Source: Magnolia sinica
Taxonomy: Eukaryota; Streptophyta; Magnoliopsida; Magnoliales; Magnoliaceae
Direction of reading: 5' to 3'
NCBI RefSeq assembly: GCF_029962835.1
Contig: NC_080588.1
Span: forward strand, 18,246,001-18,310,000
Length of the DNA: 64,000 bases
Shown: piece after piece, positions 10,883 through 23,249 of the stretch
How the letters are laid out: every line of letters starts with the position of its first letter
How positions within the stretch are numbered: the first letter of the stretch is position 1
Made by a program: the position numbers and the translations under genes
Notes under the pieces: model-generated
Seen by the model: only the letters and a program-made list of their open reading frames with translations
What the model was told of the DNA's origin: nothing
The model's database searches: none

Positions 10883-11009
10883 AACTTTATTAACAAGGCA
10901 TCTTAATGAAACTTTAATTAGGAAAGATACAGGAACGTAAACATCATATTAATCAAATATTATTTTGCAAAATTCCCTCTTAAAAAAAATAAATTATTGT
11001 AGGTTTATG

Positions 11010-11533
11010 GGAAATCGGATTGGCTACTCCCCTGCAGCCTGCCAATGCCTAGTGGTCGGTGCTCTTTGGGCCCAACCATGACGTATGTGTTTCATACATG
11101 CTGTTCATCTATGTTTCCAGATCATTTTATGGTATGAGACCAAAAATAAGGTATATCCTAATCTAAAGTGGACCACATCACACCAAACGTGGACCATTAA
11201 AAACTTTTTGGGGGCCATAAAAGTTTGGATCAATCTTATCTTTGTTTTTTCCCTTCATCTGGGTCTGTATGACCTAATCAATAGATTGGATGTCAACTAA
11301 ACAGTACAGTGGGCCTTAGGAGGATTTTAATGCTGGATATCCAATCACTCTTGTTTTCCAATGGTGTGATCCACCTGAGATTTATATCCCTTCATTTTTT
11401 TTGGATAAAGCCCTAAAATAATCTGTAAAAATGGATGAACGGAATGGATGAAACGCATACATCATGGTGGGGCCCACCGAGCACTCACCACTAGCCACCG
11501 GCCTGGTGGCAGGGGAGTAGCAAATCCGTTCTC
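11010..11533. mobile_element. Mutator-type MITE with 9-bp target duplication
   Basis: The terminal inverted repeats share 'gctactcccctgc' and flanking bases over about 26 bp on each side (left 'cggattggctactcccctgc', right the complement of 'gcaggggagtagcaaatccg'). The pairing continues more loosely for about 55 bp. The perfect 9-bp duplication 'aggtttatg' lies at 11,001-11,009 and 11,534-11,542; 9 bp is the Mutator hallmark. The interior is a full copy of dispersed family A. No transposase is present. Confidence 0.8.
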
Positions 11534-11625
11534 AGGTTTATGATCCTGCAATTTTACGTTAATGAAGGGGACGCGCGGGCTTTTAAATCAACTTCAAAAA
11601 TCACAGCTGACTTTCCCAGAAAGTA

Positions 11626-12081
11626 GGGAAGCGGATTGCGTCCTGCCTACACGGGCACGGTCTCGGATAGGGCTCTGTGGGGCCTGCCGTGATGTCATGG
11701 GTACGCCGTCCACCATTTTTTCCGGAGCATTTTACGGCATGAGCTGAAAAACGAGGCAGACCTAGGGATCAAGTAGACCATACAATGGGATTGCATGCAC
11801 ACCCTTCATCCACGTCTACGTGACCTTATGAACGGGTTGGATGAAAAATAAATATCAGAGTAGGCAACAGGAATGTTTCAACAGTGGGTGTTATTATCAC
11901 TACTTCTTGTTGTGTAGTCCACTTGAGCCTTGAATCTGCCTCAGTCTTGGGCTCATACGATACAATGCTCTGAAAAATGAATGGACGTTGTGAATAAATT
12001 CCATACATCACGGTGGGGCCCACAGAGGCCGTGCCTGTAAGGAGTCCGTCTAGGTGGGGGGAGGATGCAGTTGGCTTTTCG
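11626..12081. mobile_element. Second, more decayed MITE-like copy
   Basis: It contains the same family-A interior ('cattttacggcatgagctg' to 'catcacggtggggcccac'). It is flanked by 'gaaagta' at 11,619-11,625 and 12,082-12,088. The ends are only weakly inverted (blocks such as 'cacgggcacggtctc' against 'ggccgtgcctgtaagg'), so the exact limits are uncertain. Confidence 0.45.
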
Positions 12082-12309
12082 GAAAGTACGACCACGTAAA
12101 GCTAAACTCATGGTTCCGGTGTTTTGCTGTTAGAAATCACGTGGAAGGTAGCTCTCCACACCCATGTATGTGACCGTCGGTTGCGCACGCGGCAGACCCG
12201 CATCTTTCTGATTTACCTTCTGGAAGCTGGCTGCCTGAGTAACGCAGTGTAGCGTATTGAATAAACCCTATGGGCCCACGGTGGATGCATCCATTTTATC
12301 CGTTACATC

Positions 12310-12862
12310 TGGTGATGCAAAAATCTGGTTCACCCTCGCCGAATTTTGAACACTCGATTCGATCTCTATAAGCCTACACAAGAGAAGGATAAAGGAGACC
12401 CTAATTAGAGCAGGAGACCCTCCGGTGCTAAAGTCAGGCTAGGAATCTAGGTCTAAGTAGTGTAGCTGGGTGTAGGGTGTGAGATCTTGCATCCCTGTTC
12501 CTGTGTATTCAATGGCTATTTATACCTTGCAACCGGAGTGGACGTGCCCGTATTTCTCAACACAATCTTAGCCACTAGCCACGAATGACGAACGTGCAGA
12601 TATCGGTGGTTGTGCAGTTATTCCAAGATCATGTGTTACTGGGATGATATGCTAGTCACGTCTCCATTCAGACTGACTTGTCAGTTCTCGCGCCTATACT
12701 TTTTCTACTAAACTCAACGAACGACACCGACGTTGTGCCTCGGAACTGAGTCGGAGCTGACTTCAAGCGGACGGAATGCGGTCGAGCTGAGTATAATCCC
12801 GCCTATTCTTGCTACTCGGAGGTTTCTCCCAGATAGGATATGCTCTAAATTTTCCCATAACA
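12310..12862 (-). repeat. 3' LTR of Tat element (553 bp)
   Basis: It matches 60,447-60,998 over its whole length at roughly 88-90% identity by eye, mostly with transitions. On the minus strand it starts TGTTATGGG. The 3' end, TTTTTGCATCACCA, has lost the AACA seen in the partner. A TATAAATA box lies at 12,517-12,524 on the minus strand. A purine tract, 'gtaaggggc', precedes it as a possible PPT. Confidence 0.85.
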
Positions 12863-13111
12863 GAAGCCCCTTACTCTCTGAGTACGAAATCAGACTCAGG
12901 GAGAGTCGATTCAGTTAAAGCGTATGGTCGCAATTATGGTTCCACGCTATCAGGATGGCGTGTTGCCGCGACTCTTCAACTACGAGCTCGTAGCTAATGA
13001 ACACGTGGTGACAGTTGTAGATTCGAATCATCTGAGTAGTTGTGGAGCTGCCGGGTGGATTCCAAAGGACGGAATGACATCGTTACAGTTACTTGATGTT
13101 AGTAGCGCATT
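12863..13111 (-). other. 3' internal tail of the Tat element
   Basis: A short non-coding stretch between the 3' LTR and the nested solo LTR. The sequence resumes at 47,888 on the other side of the nested insertion. No ORF can be assigned. Confidence 0.5.
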
Positions 13112-13984
13112 TGTAACGCCCTGAAATGGGGAGTCGAGCATATCTCAGCTCCCGAGTTCTAAAACATCACTTATGCAACATATGTAATGATGAATGTATG
13201 TTGTCTGTATTAGTGCATAAAATATGAAGTAGATAAAGCCAAAACTGCAAACATAATCCATGGACCGGTAAAATATGCAAGCGGAAGACTAAAGGAATAT
13301 ATATATATATATATATATATATATCAATATAAGTTCCTGAGATATGTATGCTCTGCTAGGTCATAATTATAAGTGTTTGTTTCAAAATATAAGTATTAAA
13401 ATGAAATAAACCATTATAAAATAAGCCCTGAATCCCCATAGCCCAGGACACGGCTCACATGAACCTACCTGAGAACTGCATAAAGGAGAACGCCTCCTCA
13501 TCATCCTCAAACTCCTGCTCTGCCTCGTGGGTTGCATCATCATCTGCATCTAAGACAGAGTCTGGTTGGTGTTTAAACACTATCCTAGAACATGGGAGTG
13601 AGTGATCAACTCAATGGAACTGTACAGTAAAAGTTAACATGTTATCAATTCGATCAAGTAGTAATGATAAAGCAGTACAATCAAACATGTCCTAATTACT
13701 CTTGTTAATGTAAGGATGTATGTAGAAGTGATGCATGCCCTCGCCTGCACTCCCTCAGCATCTTCATCTTACGGTACGCATGACAACCTCCCGCAGTGCT
13801 CCACAACACCAAGGCACATGCAATGCAGTGCATGAACATGATTACCAAGTTGTTATTAGTCATTTTCATACAGCAGGATTTGGGAAGCTAAGGTACATTC
13901 CTTATATCGATTCCCAAACAGTAATCCATTCTAGGGTCGTCAGTCTTAGACAATCTCATACGATCATATGGTTCTAGGTCGCTG

Positions 13985-14225
13985 CAAAGGGCTCGTCACC
14001 AATCAATGCATTCCTAATCATACCTTAGTTGCTACACTAAGGCTCGTCACCTCAATGCAGTATCAAGGTATGCTTGAGATCACTGCAAAGGGCTCGTCAC
14101 CAATCAATGTAGGCCGACAGCACGAATATAGTGTCCCATACCACTATAATCGGCTCACGAGTCTGGTTTGCTCATTAGTCACTACGGGGAGGCTCGTCAC
14201 CCCAGCGTAGGTCGACAGTTCGACC
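13985..14225. repeat. Irregular internal repeat with GGCTCGTCACC
   Basis: 'ggctcgtcacc' recurs four times with associated 'aatcaatg' and 'gcaaag' blocks. The complementary motif 'ggtgacgagc' occurs at about 59.16-59.46 kb in the other solo LTR, so it is a feature of this LTR family. Confidence 0.5.
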
Positions 14226-14911
14226 ACGGTGTCCTATACCACCATGCCCGTCTCATGAGTCTTAGCGGATCGAGGTATCATGGTTAACGGGATTTGCACT
14301 AGTAAGTTTGGTACCCTAGATTCAAACAGTAGCGTCCATACATGATGAACAAACATCGGGCCAATCGGGTTACTTGAAGAGCTCGACTAGCATGAGCGCA
14401 CGTTGAGTTAAACGACATGAAGTACGCAAACACTCCATGTGGCCAAACCACTGCTGACAACCCTAATACGACTCGGGTTCGTCAAATACGTCCTACGTGG
14501 CGAATGAATCTCAGCCACGATTTCAAAGCTGTTATCGATTGCCTGGACCATAACGTGGCCCCATACACATTCAACCATAATAGTAAACATATTATAAGAT
14601 ACAGGATAACGAGAATCCATACACATGCATTTCATAAGTAAAACGGTAAAAGTAACAACTTGCATGGAGGAAATCATACAAATAGTTAACATGGATAATT
14701 AGACTAAGCAATTCATGGAGGAAAAAGTATACATAAGTAAGGTAATTGGGATTTCATATCTCAACTGCCTCATGGTTCATACCTTACTAAATACGAACTC
14801 ATTCAGACATTTTCACAAACACTTAGACTACACTTGGCAACATACATCACATATGTCGGCCATAGTACATATTAGGGCAAATCCTTTTGACAAGTAGTTG
14901 TCGCATAAATA

Positions 14912-14923
14912 CACTACAAGAAA
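14912..14923 (+). repeat. CACTA left terminal inverted repeat
   Basis: CACTACAAGAAA, preceded by target duplication ATA. Confidence 0.95.
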
Positions 14924-14929
14924 GAGTGT

Positions 14930-15692
14930 TTTTAGCGACGAAAGTTTTAGCGACGAAACACATTTTCGTCGCCAAAAGTCACTTTTAGCGACGAAATAAT
15001 TTTTCGTCGCCAAAAGTGTACTTTTACCCATGAGACTTTTAGCGACAAAAATTTTCGTATCTAAAAATCATGGATAAGGCTGTTACTAAAAATCGAATGG
15101 ATTACTTTTAGCTACGAAAATTTTCGTAGCTACAAATGGTGTGTGAGACTTTTAGCGATGAAAATTTTCACCGCGAAAGGGTGCAAACGATTTACTTTTA
15201 GCTACGAAACTTTTCGTAGCTAAATATCGTAGATGAGATTTTTAGCGACGAAAATTTTCATCGCCAAAGGCTACAAACAATTTCGCAACCAATTTTTGAA
15301 GCCGCTTGAATGGAGTACTTTTTGCTATGAAACTTTTCGTAGCTAAAATTTGTGAATGAGATTTTTAGCGACGAAAATTTTCGTTGCCAAAGGCTGCAAA
15401 CAATTTTTCAAAAAATTGAATGAATTACTTTTAGCTACGCAACTATTCGTATCTAAAAATCATTGAATAAACTTTTAGCGACGAAAACCTTCGTCGCTAA
15501 AAGCTGCAATAAGGATTTAAATTACTTTTAGCTACGAAACGTTTCGTAGCTAAAAAAACCTGGATGTGACTTTTAACGACGAAAATTTTCGTCGCTAAAG
15601 GCTGCAACAATTTTAAAAATGTGTATAAGACTTTTAGCGAGGAAAATATTCGTTGCTAAATACTTTTACGTACGAAATATTTCATAGGTAAA
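14930..15692. repeat. Left subterminal palindromic repeats
   Basis: About a dozen modules of the form 'cttttagcgacgaaa' - 'ttttcgtcgctaaaag', each a short palindrome, spaced about 55-70 bp apart. Two classes alternate: GCGACG...CGTCGC and GCTACG...CGTAGC. In En/Spm such repeats are the binding sites of TNPA; that role is inferred here. Confidence 0.85.
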
Positions 15693-15699
15693 AGCCTTT

Positions 15700-15905
15700 T
15701 TTTTATTATATACACCTGTTAGAATATAATTCATCATATTCTTCCTGATATACACCTGTTATATAATATATTTCATCATATTCACATTCACATCCATCTA
15801 AACCCAAACTATGTAAATTCATCCAACCATAAACTACATTCATCTAAACATAAACTGCATCCATCTAAACACAAACAATCTTATGGAAAAAAATAATTGA
15901 AAAGA
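15700..15905. repeat. Left half of extended inverted repeat
   Basis: It is the inverted counterpart of about 44,520-44,705 (for example 'gatatacacctgttat' here against 'ataggtgtatatcagg' there, and 'cacatccatctaa' against 'ttagatggatgtg'). The terminal inverted structure therefore extends almost 1 kb into the element. Confidence 0.7.
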
Positions 15906-15949
15906 GAGAGAACATATGAGAGGTGATCCAGACAAATGAAAAGAAATCA

Positions 15950-18900
15950 GGTTTAGGTTATAGGTTATAGGTTATAGCTTTAGGGAATTAAGAATAGGTT
16001 AAGGTTTAGGTTTAAGAAATCAGGTTCTAGTTCGGGTTTGGTATCGGGTTTAGGTTTGGGTTTTCAAATTTAGGTTTAAGTTTAGGTTAGGGAGTTGACA
16101 TTAAGATTAGGTGTAGATTTAGGTTTAAGTATTTGAGATTACATTTAGGTTTTAGGTTTAGGTTATATGTTTAGGTTTAAGTTAGGTTATAGGTTAAGGT
16201 TTAGGGAATTGAGAATAGGTTAAGGTTTATGTTTAAGTTAGGTTATAGGTTAAAGTTTAGGGAATTGAGAATAGGTTAAGGTTTAGGTTTACGAAATCGG
16301 GTTCGGGTTCGGGTTCGGGTTTAGGTTTGGGGTTTCAAGTTTAGGTTTAGGTTAAGGAGTTGAGATTAGGATTAGGTGTAGGTGTAGGTTTAGGAATTTG
16401 AGAATACATTTAGGTTATAGGTTTAGGTTTAGGTTATAAGTGTCGGTTATATGTTATAGCTTTAGGGATTTGAGAATAGGTTAAGGTCTAGGTTTAGGAA
16501 ATCGGGTTCGGGTTCAGGATCGGGTTTAGGTTTGGGTTTTCAAGTTTAGGTTTAGGTTTAGGTTAGGGAGTTGAGATTAGGATTAGGTATAGGTTTAGGT
16601 TTGGGGATTTAAGAATACATTTAGGTTTTAGGTTTAGGTTTGGGTTTAGGTTTAGGTTTAGGTTTTAGGTTTTAAGTTTAGGTTAAGGTTATAGGTTTAG
16701 GTTAGGTTTAGGATATAGGTTATAGGTTATAGGTTATAGCTTTAGGAAATTGAGAATAGGTTAAGGTTTAGGTTTAGTTTTAGGAAATCGGGTTTGGGAT
16801 TGGGTTTAGGTTTGGGTTTTCAAGTCTAGGTTTATGTTTAGGTTAGGGAGTTGATATTAGGATTAGGTGTAGGTTTAGGTTTAGGGATTTGAGAATACAT
16901 TTAGGTTTTAAGTTTAAGTTTTGGTTTAGGTTATAGGTTTAGGTTTTGGTTTTAGGTTTAGGTTAAGGTTATAAGTTTAGGTTATTGGGTTATAGGTTAT
17001 AGGTTAAGGTTTAGGTTAAGGTTATATGTTTTGGTTTAGGTTTAGGTTTAGGTTTAGGTTTAGGTTAAGGTTATAGGTTTAGGTTAAGTTTAGATTTAGG
17101 TTATAGGTTATAGGTTTTAGGTTTAGGGAATTGAGAATAGGTTAAGGTTTAGGTTTAGGAAATTGGGTTCGGGTTCGGGTTTAGGTTTGGGTTTTGAAGT
17201 TTATATTTAGGCTAAGGAGTTGAGATTAGGATTGGGTGTAGGTTTAGGTTTAACGATTTGAGAATACATTTAGGTTTTAGGTTTAGGTTTAGGTTTAGGT
17301 TTTAGTTTATAGGTTTAGGTTTAGGTTTAGGTTTTAAGTTTAGGTTAAGGTTAAGGTCAGGTTTTAGGTTATAAGTTTAGGTTATAGGTTTTGGTTATAG
17401 GTTATAGGTTATAGCTTTAGGGATTTGAGAATGCATTTAGGTTTAGGGATTTGAGAATACATTTAGGTTTTAGGTTGTAAGTGTAAGTTATAGGTTTAGG
17501 TTTAAGTTAGGTTATAGGTTAAGGTTTAGGGAATTGAGAATAGGTTAAGGTTTAGGTTTAGGGATTTGAGAATACATTTAGGTTTTAGGTTTAGGTTTAG
17601 GTTTTTTGGCTTAGGTTTAGGTATAGGTTATAGGTTATAGGTTATAGGTTATAGCTTTAGGGAATTGAGAATAGGTTAAGGTTTAGGTTTAGGTTTAGGT
17701 TATAGGTTTTGGTTTAGGTTTAAGTTTAAGTTTAAGTTTAGGTTATAGGTTATAGGTTTTGGTTTAGTTTAAGGTTATAGGTTTTGGTTTAGGTTTAAAT
17801 CTAGGTTTTAGGTTTAGGTTAAGGTTATAGGTTTAAGTTATAGGTTTTGGTTTAAGTTATAGGTTTTAGCTTAGGTTATAGGTTTAAGTCATAGGTTTAG
17901 GTTAGATTTAGGTTTAGGTTATAGGTTGTAGCTTTAGGGAATTGAGAATAAGTTAAGGTTTAGGTTTAGGACATCGGGTTGGGGTTCGGGATTGGGTTTA
18001 GGTTTGGGTTTTCAAGTTTAGGTTTAGGTTTAGGTTAGGGAGTTGAGATTAGGATTAGGTGTAGGTTTACGTTTAGGGATTTGAGAATACATTTAGGTTT
18101 TAGGTTTTGGTTTAGGTTTTAGTTTATAGGTTTAGGTTTAGGTTTTAGGTTTAGGTTTTAGGTTTTAAGTTTAGGTTAAGGTTATAAGTTTAGGTTAGGT
18201 TTAGGTTATAGGTTATAGCTTTAGGGAATTGAGAATAGGTTAAGGTTTAGTTTTAGTTTTAGGAAATTGGGTTCAGGATTGGGTTTAGGTTTGGATTTTC
18301 AAGTCTAGGTTTATGTTTAGGTTAGAGAGTTGAGATTAGGATTAGGTGTAGGTTTAGGTTTAGGGATTTGAGAATACATTTAGGTTTTAAGTTTAGGTTT
18401 TGGTTTAGGTTATAGGTTTAGGTTAAGGTTATAAGTTTAGGTTATTGGGTTATAGGTTATAGGTTAAGGTTTAGGTTAAGGTTATATGTTTTGGTTTAGG
18501 TTTAGGTTTAGGTTTAGGTTTAGGTTTTAGGTTTAGGTTATGGTTATAGGTTTAGGTTAAGTTTAGATTTAGGTTATAGGTTATGGGTTGTAGGTTTAGG
18601 GAATTGAGAGTAGGTTAAGGTTTAGGTTTAGGAAATTGGGTTTGGGTTCGGGTTTAGGTTTGGGTTTTGAAGTTTATATTTAGGCTAAGGAGTTGAGATT
18701 AGGATTGGGTGTAGGTTTAGGTTTAACGATTTGAGAATACATTTAGGTTTTAGGTTTAGGTTTAGGTTTAGGTTTTAGGTTTAGGTTAAGGTTAAGGTCA
18801 GGTTATAGGTTATAAGTTTAGGTTATAGGTTTAGGTTTAGGTTATAGGTTTAGGTTATAGGTTATAGGTTATAGGTTATAGCTTTAGGGATTTGAGAATA

Positions 18901-21900
18901 CATTTAGGTTTTAGGTTGTAAGTGTAAGTTATGGGTTTAGGTTTAAGTTAGGTTATAGGTTAAGGTTTAGGGAATTGAAAATAGGTTAAGGTTTAGGTTT
19001 AGGGATTTGAGAATACATTTAGGTTTTAGGTTTAGGTTTAGGTTTTAGGCTTAGGTTTAGGTATAGGTTATAGGTTATAGGTTTTAGGTTATAGCTTTAG
19101 GGAATTGAGAATAGGTTAAGGTTTAGGTTTAGGTTTAGGTTATAGGTTTTGGTTTAGGTTTAAGTTTAGGTTTAAGTTTAGGTTATAGGTTATAGGTTTG
19201 GTTTAGTTTAAGGTTATAGGTTTTGGTTTAGGTTTAAGTTTAGGTTTTAGGTTTAGGTTAAGGTTATAGGTTTAAGTTATAGGTTTTGGTTTAGGTTATA
19301 GGTTTTGGTTTAGGTTATAGGTTTAAGTCATAGGTTTAGGTTAGGTTTAGGTTTAGGTTATAGGTTGTAGCTTTAGGGAATTGAGAATAGGTTAAGGTTT
19401 AGGTTTAGGACATCGGGTTGGGGTTCGGGATCGGGTTTAGGTTTGGGTTTTCAAGTTTAGGTTTAGGTTTAGGTTTAGGTTAGGGAGTTGAGATTAGGAT
19501 TAGGTGTAGGTTTACGTTTAGGGATTTGAGAATACATTTAGGTTTTAGGTTTTGGTTTAGGTTTTAGTTTATAGGTTTAGGTTTAGGTTTTAGGTTTAGG
19601 TTTGAGGTTATAAGTTTAGGTTACAGGTTATAGGTTATAGGTTAAGGTTTAGGTTATAGGTTTTGGTTTAGGTTAAGGTTATAGGTTTTGCTTTAGGTTT
19701 AGGTTTAGGTTTTAAGTTTAAGTTAAGGTTATAGGTTTAAGTTTCGGTTATAGGTATAGGTATTGGGATTTGAGAATAGGTTTAGGTTAAGGTTATGAGT
19801 CTAGGTTTAGGTTATAGGTTATGGTTTAAGTTTAGGCTATAGGTATAAGTTTAGGTTATAGGTTAAGGTTTAGTTTTAGGAAATCGGGTTCGGGTTTAGG
19901 TTTGGGTTATAAGTATAGGTTATAGGTTATGAGAATAGGTTTAGTTAAGGTTATGAGTCTAGGTTTAGGTAATAGGTTTTGTTTTAGGTTTAGGCTATAG
20001 GTATAGGTTTAGGTTATAGGTTTAGGGAATGGTTTAGGAAACCGAGTTCGGGTTTGAGATTGGGTTTAGGTTTGGGTTATAGGTATAGGTTTTGGGATTT
20101 GAGAATAGGTTTAGGTTAAGGCTGTAAGTATAGGTTATAGGTTAAGGTTAAGGTTTAGGTTTCAGCTATAAGTATAGGTTTTAGGATTTGAGAATAGGTT
20201 TAGGTTAAGGTTATAAGTCTAGGTTTAGGTTATAGGTTAAGGTTTAGGTTTAGGTTATAGGTTAAGGTTTAGGTTTAGGTTATATGTATAGGTTTGGGTT
20301 ATAGGTTAAGGTTTAGGTTTAGGAAATCGGGTTCGGGTTCGGGATCGGCTTTAGGTTTGGGTTATAGGTATAGGTTTTGGTATTTGAGAATAGGTTTAGG
20401 TTAAGGTTATGAGTCTTGGTTTAGGTTATAGGTTAAGGTTGAGGTTTAGGCTATAGGTATAGGTTTAGGTTATAGGTATAGGTTTAGGTTTAGGAAACCA
20501 GGTTCGGGTTCGGGATCGAGTTTAAGTTTGGGTTATAGGTGTGGGTTTTGGGATTTGAGAATAGGTTTAGGTTAAGGTTGTAAGTATAGGTTATAGGTTA
20601 TAGGTTAAGGTTAAGGTTCAGGTTTCGGCTATATGTATAGGTTTAGGGATTTGAGAATAGGTTTAGGTTTAGGTTTAGATTAAGGTTATAAGTCTAGGTT
20701 TAGGTTATAGGTTAAGGTTTAGGTTTAGGTTATACGTTAAGGTTTAGGTTTTGGAAATCGGGTTAGGGTTCGGGATCGGGTTTAGGTTTGGGTTATAGGT
20801 ATAGGTTTTGGGATTTGAGAATAGGTTTAGGTTAAGGTTATGAGTCTAGGTTTAGGTTATAGGTTATGGTTTAGGTTTAGGCTATAGGTATAAGTTTAAG
20901 TTATAGGTTAAGGTTTAGTTTTAGGAAATCGGGTTCGGGTTCGGGATCGGGTTTAGGTTTGGGTTATAGGTATGGGTTTTGGGATTTGAGAATAGGTTTA
21001 GGTTAAGGTTGTTAGTATAGGATATAGGTTAAGCTTAAGGTTTAGGTTTCCGCTATAAGTATAGGTTTTGGGATTTGAGAATAGGTTTAGGTTAAGATTA
21101 TGAGTCTAGGTTTAGGTTATAAGTTAAGGTATACGTTTAGGCTATAGGTATAGGTTAAGGTTATAGGTTAAGGTTTAAGTTTAGGAAATCGGGTTCGATT
21201 TCGGGATCGGGTTTAGGTTTGGGTTATATGTATAGGTTTTGGGATTTGAGAATAGGTTTAGGTTAAGGTTGTAAGTATAGGTTATAGGTTAAGGTTAAGG
21301 TTTATGTTTCGGCTATAAGTATAGGTTTTGGGATTTAAGAATAGGTTTAGGTTAAGGCTATAAGTCTAGGTTTAGGTTATAGGTTAAGGTTTAGGTTTAG
21401 GTTATAGGTATAGGTTTAGGTTATAGGTTAGGGTTTAGGTTTAGGAAATCGGGTTAGGGTTCGGGATCAGGTTTACGTTTGGATTATAGGTATAGGTATT
21501 GGGATTTGAGAATAGGTTTAGGTTAAGGTTATGAATCTAGGTTAAGGTTATAGGTTAAGGTTTAGGTTTAGGCTATAGGTATAGGTTTTGGGATTTGAGA
21601 ATAGGTTTAGGTTAAGGTTATGAGTCTAGGTTTAGGTTTAGGCTATAGGTTTAGATTTAGGTTATAGGTATAGGTTTTGGAATTTGAGAATACATTTAGG
21701 TTTTAGGTTTAGGTTATAGGTAAAGGTTTTAGGTCATAGGTTTTGGTTTAGGTTAAGGTTATAGGTATAGGTTAAGGTTATAAGATATAGGTTTAGGGAA
21801 TTGAGAATAGGTTAAGGTTTAGGTTTAGGAAATCGGGTTCGGGTTTATGTTTGGGTTTTCAAGTTTAGGTATAGGTTTAGGTTAAAGAGTTAAGATTTGG

Positions 21901-22064
21901 ATTAGGTGTAGGTTTAGGTTTAGGGATTTGAGAATACATTTAGGTTTTAGGTTTAGGTTTAGGTTTTAAGTTTTAGGTTAAGGTTTAGGTTTAGGTTAAG
22001 GTTGAGGTTTAGGTTATAGGTTAAGGTTTTAGGTCATAGGTTTTGGTTTAGGTTAAGGGTATAG
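15950..22064 (+). repeat. Telomere-like TTTAGG array, left (6.1 kb)
   Basis: Continuous degenerate repeats of GGTTTA/GGTTATA/GGTTAA units on the G-rich strand. They are mostly 6-7 nt and mostly TTTAGG rather than the plant telomere unit TTTAGGG. Recurrent landmark sentences break the monotony: 'gaattgagaataggttaagg', 'gggatttgagaatacattt', 'aaatcgggttcgggttcggg' and 'gagttgagattaggattagg'. They show higher-order repetition of about 1.45 kb in the first half and about 430 bp in the second. There are no long ORFs. The array lies wholly inside the CACTA element. Confidence 0.9.
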
Positions 22065-22413
22065 TCCTTGCAAATACAGATATAAACACGGCCATCCGGT
22101 ACAAATGGCCAGGCCCTTCCAAGCTGTCCATAAAAAATGGACAGCTTCATCATGGTCATAATAGCGGTTCCCTCTTTCTAGGGAACCCCACTCTTCCGAA
22201 TAGCTCCTATGTACATCCGGGTCTGCTCCATTAATTTCGATCAAATACATAAACACGGCCTGTCCAAATGGCTAGGCCCCTCCAATGCTGTCCATAAGAA
22301 ATGGACAGCTTCATCATAGTTATAACAGCGGTTCCCACCTTCCAGGGACCCCCGCTCATCCGGATAGCTCCGACGCACATCCGAGTCTGCTCCATTAATT
22401 TTGAGCAAATACA
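22065..22413 (-). repeat. ~172-bp satellite, two inverted copies
   Basis: Two tandem copies (about 22,065-22,241 and 22,242-22,413, spacing 164-172 bp) that are the reverse complement of the units at 33,692-34,207. A further partial start ('gagcaaatacatagg') follows. The satellite sits exactly at the inner edge of the left telomere-like array. ORFs here are incidental. Confidence 0.85.
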
Positions 22414-23249
22414 TAGGCTTTCCTTACCTTCCATTGTATGCTTTCAAGGTGCAGATGGCCATTGAAACACACATACATCTTGGGAATCGCTTCTCAAATC
22501 CGCAGACTGTTTTGTTTTGAAACTCGTTCATCTCACCTGAAAACCTGTCACATAATGAATAACTATAACCACAATGATAACTATTATGAATGCACTATAA
22601 TGAACAAATTATTATTATTATTATAGATAACTGTAATTACAACATGGATGTTGGAGTCACTTATGATGGGTAGAATGGCATATAAAGATTATGATCGACC
22701 TTAGAAATATAAATGCCATTATAGATAACTGTAATTACAACATGGATGCTGTGTGTGTCTATTTCATATGCACCTCAACATATATGTCTGCGTGCATGTG
22801 CAGGTGTGTGTGTCCATATATTTTATTAGAGAAGGGAAGGGATTATTTAAATCATTAATAAAAGAAATATATGAATATTAAAAGATGTTGACTTCTTCAT
22901 AAAATGCTCAGGCCTATAAAGAAATGGAACCAATGTCCACACCACCTGATTGATTTGCATATAAAACAACCATATTACAACGAACTATTTCAATCTCAAT
23001 CCAAACCATCCATGGTGGGATGTGGATGATCACATATTTAATAGCGACCCGCGTGGCTTTGAAGTGGATTGAATCAGACCTCTCTAAACACAAAGGCCTT
23101 GACATGGTGGGATTTGACTGGGTCATGTGTGGCTCCCTTAAGTAGTGGCACAAAACCATATTTGGAAGTGGTTGGTGAAATACCTATTTGACACACTTCT
23201 GAACCCCAAACACTAATTTGTTGCCACGTGGGGGATTGCCAAGAAATAC

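Noticed and set aside
13735-14692. Several 70-94-codon ORFs on both strands
   Set aside because: They lie within a solo LTR, overlap one another and have no recognisable features.
14930-15692. CRISPR-like array of palindromic repeats
   Set aside because: The spacing is irregular, spacers are not unique inserts, the host is a plant, and the modules match known CACTA subterminal repeats.
15950-22064. A true chromosome end
   Set aside because: The array is degenerate, internal to CACTA ends, flanked by element sequence on both sides and paired with an inverted array. A real telomere would be TTTAGGG and terminal.
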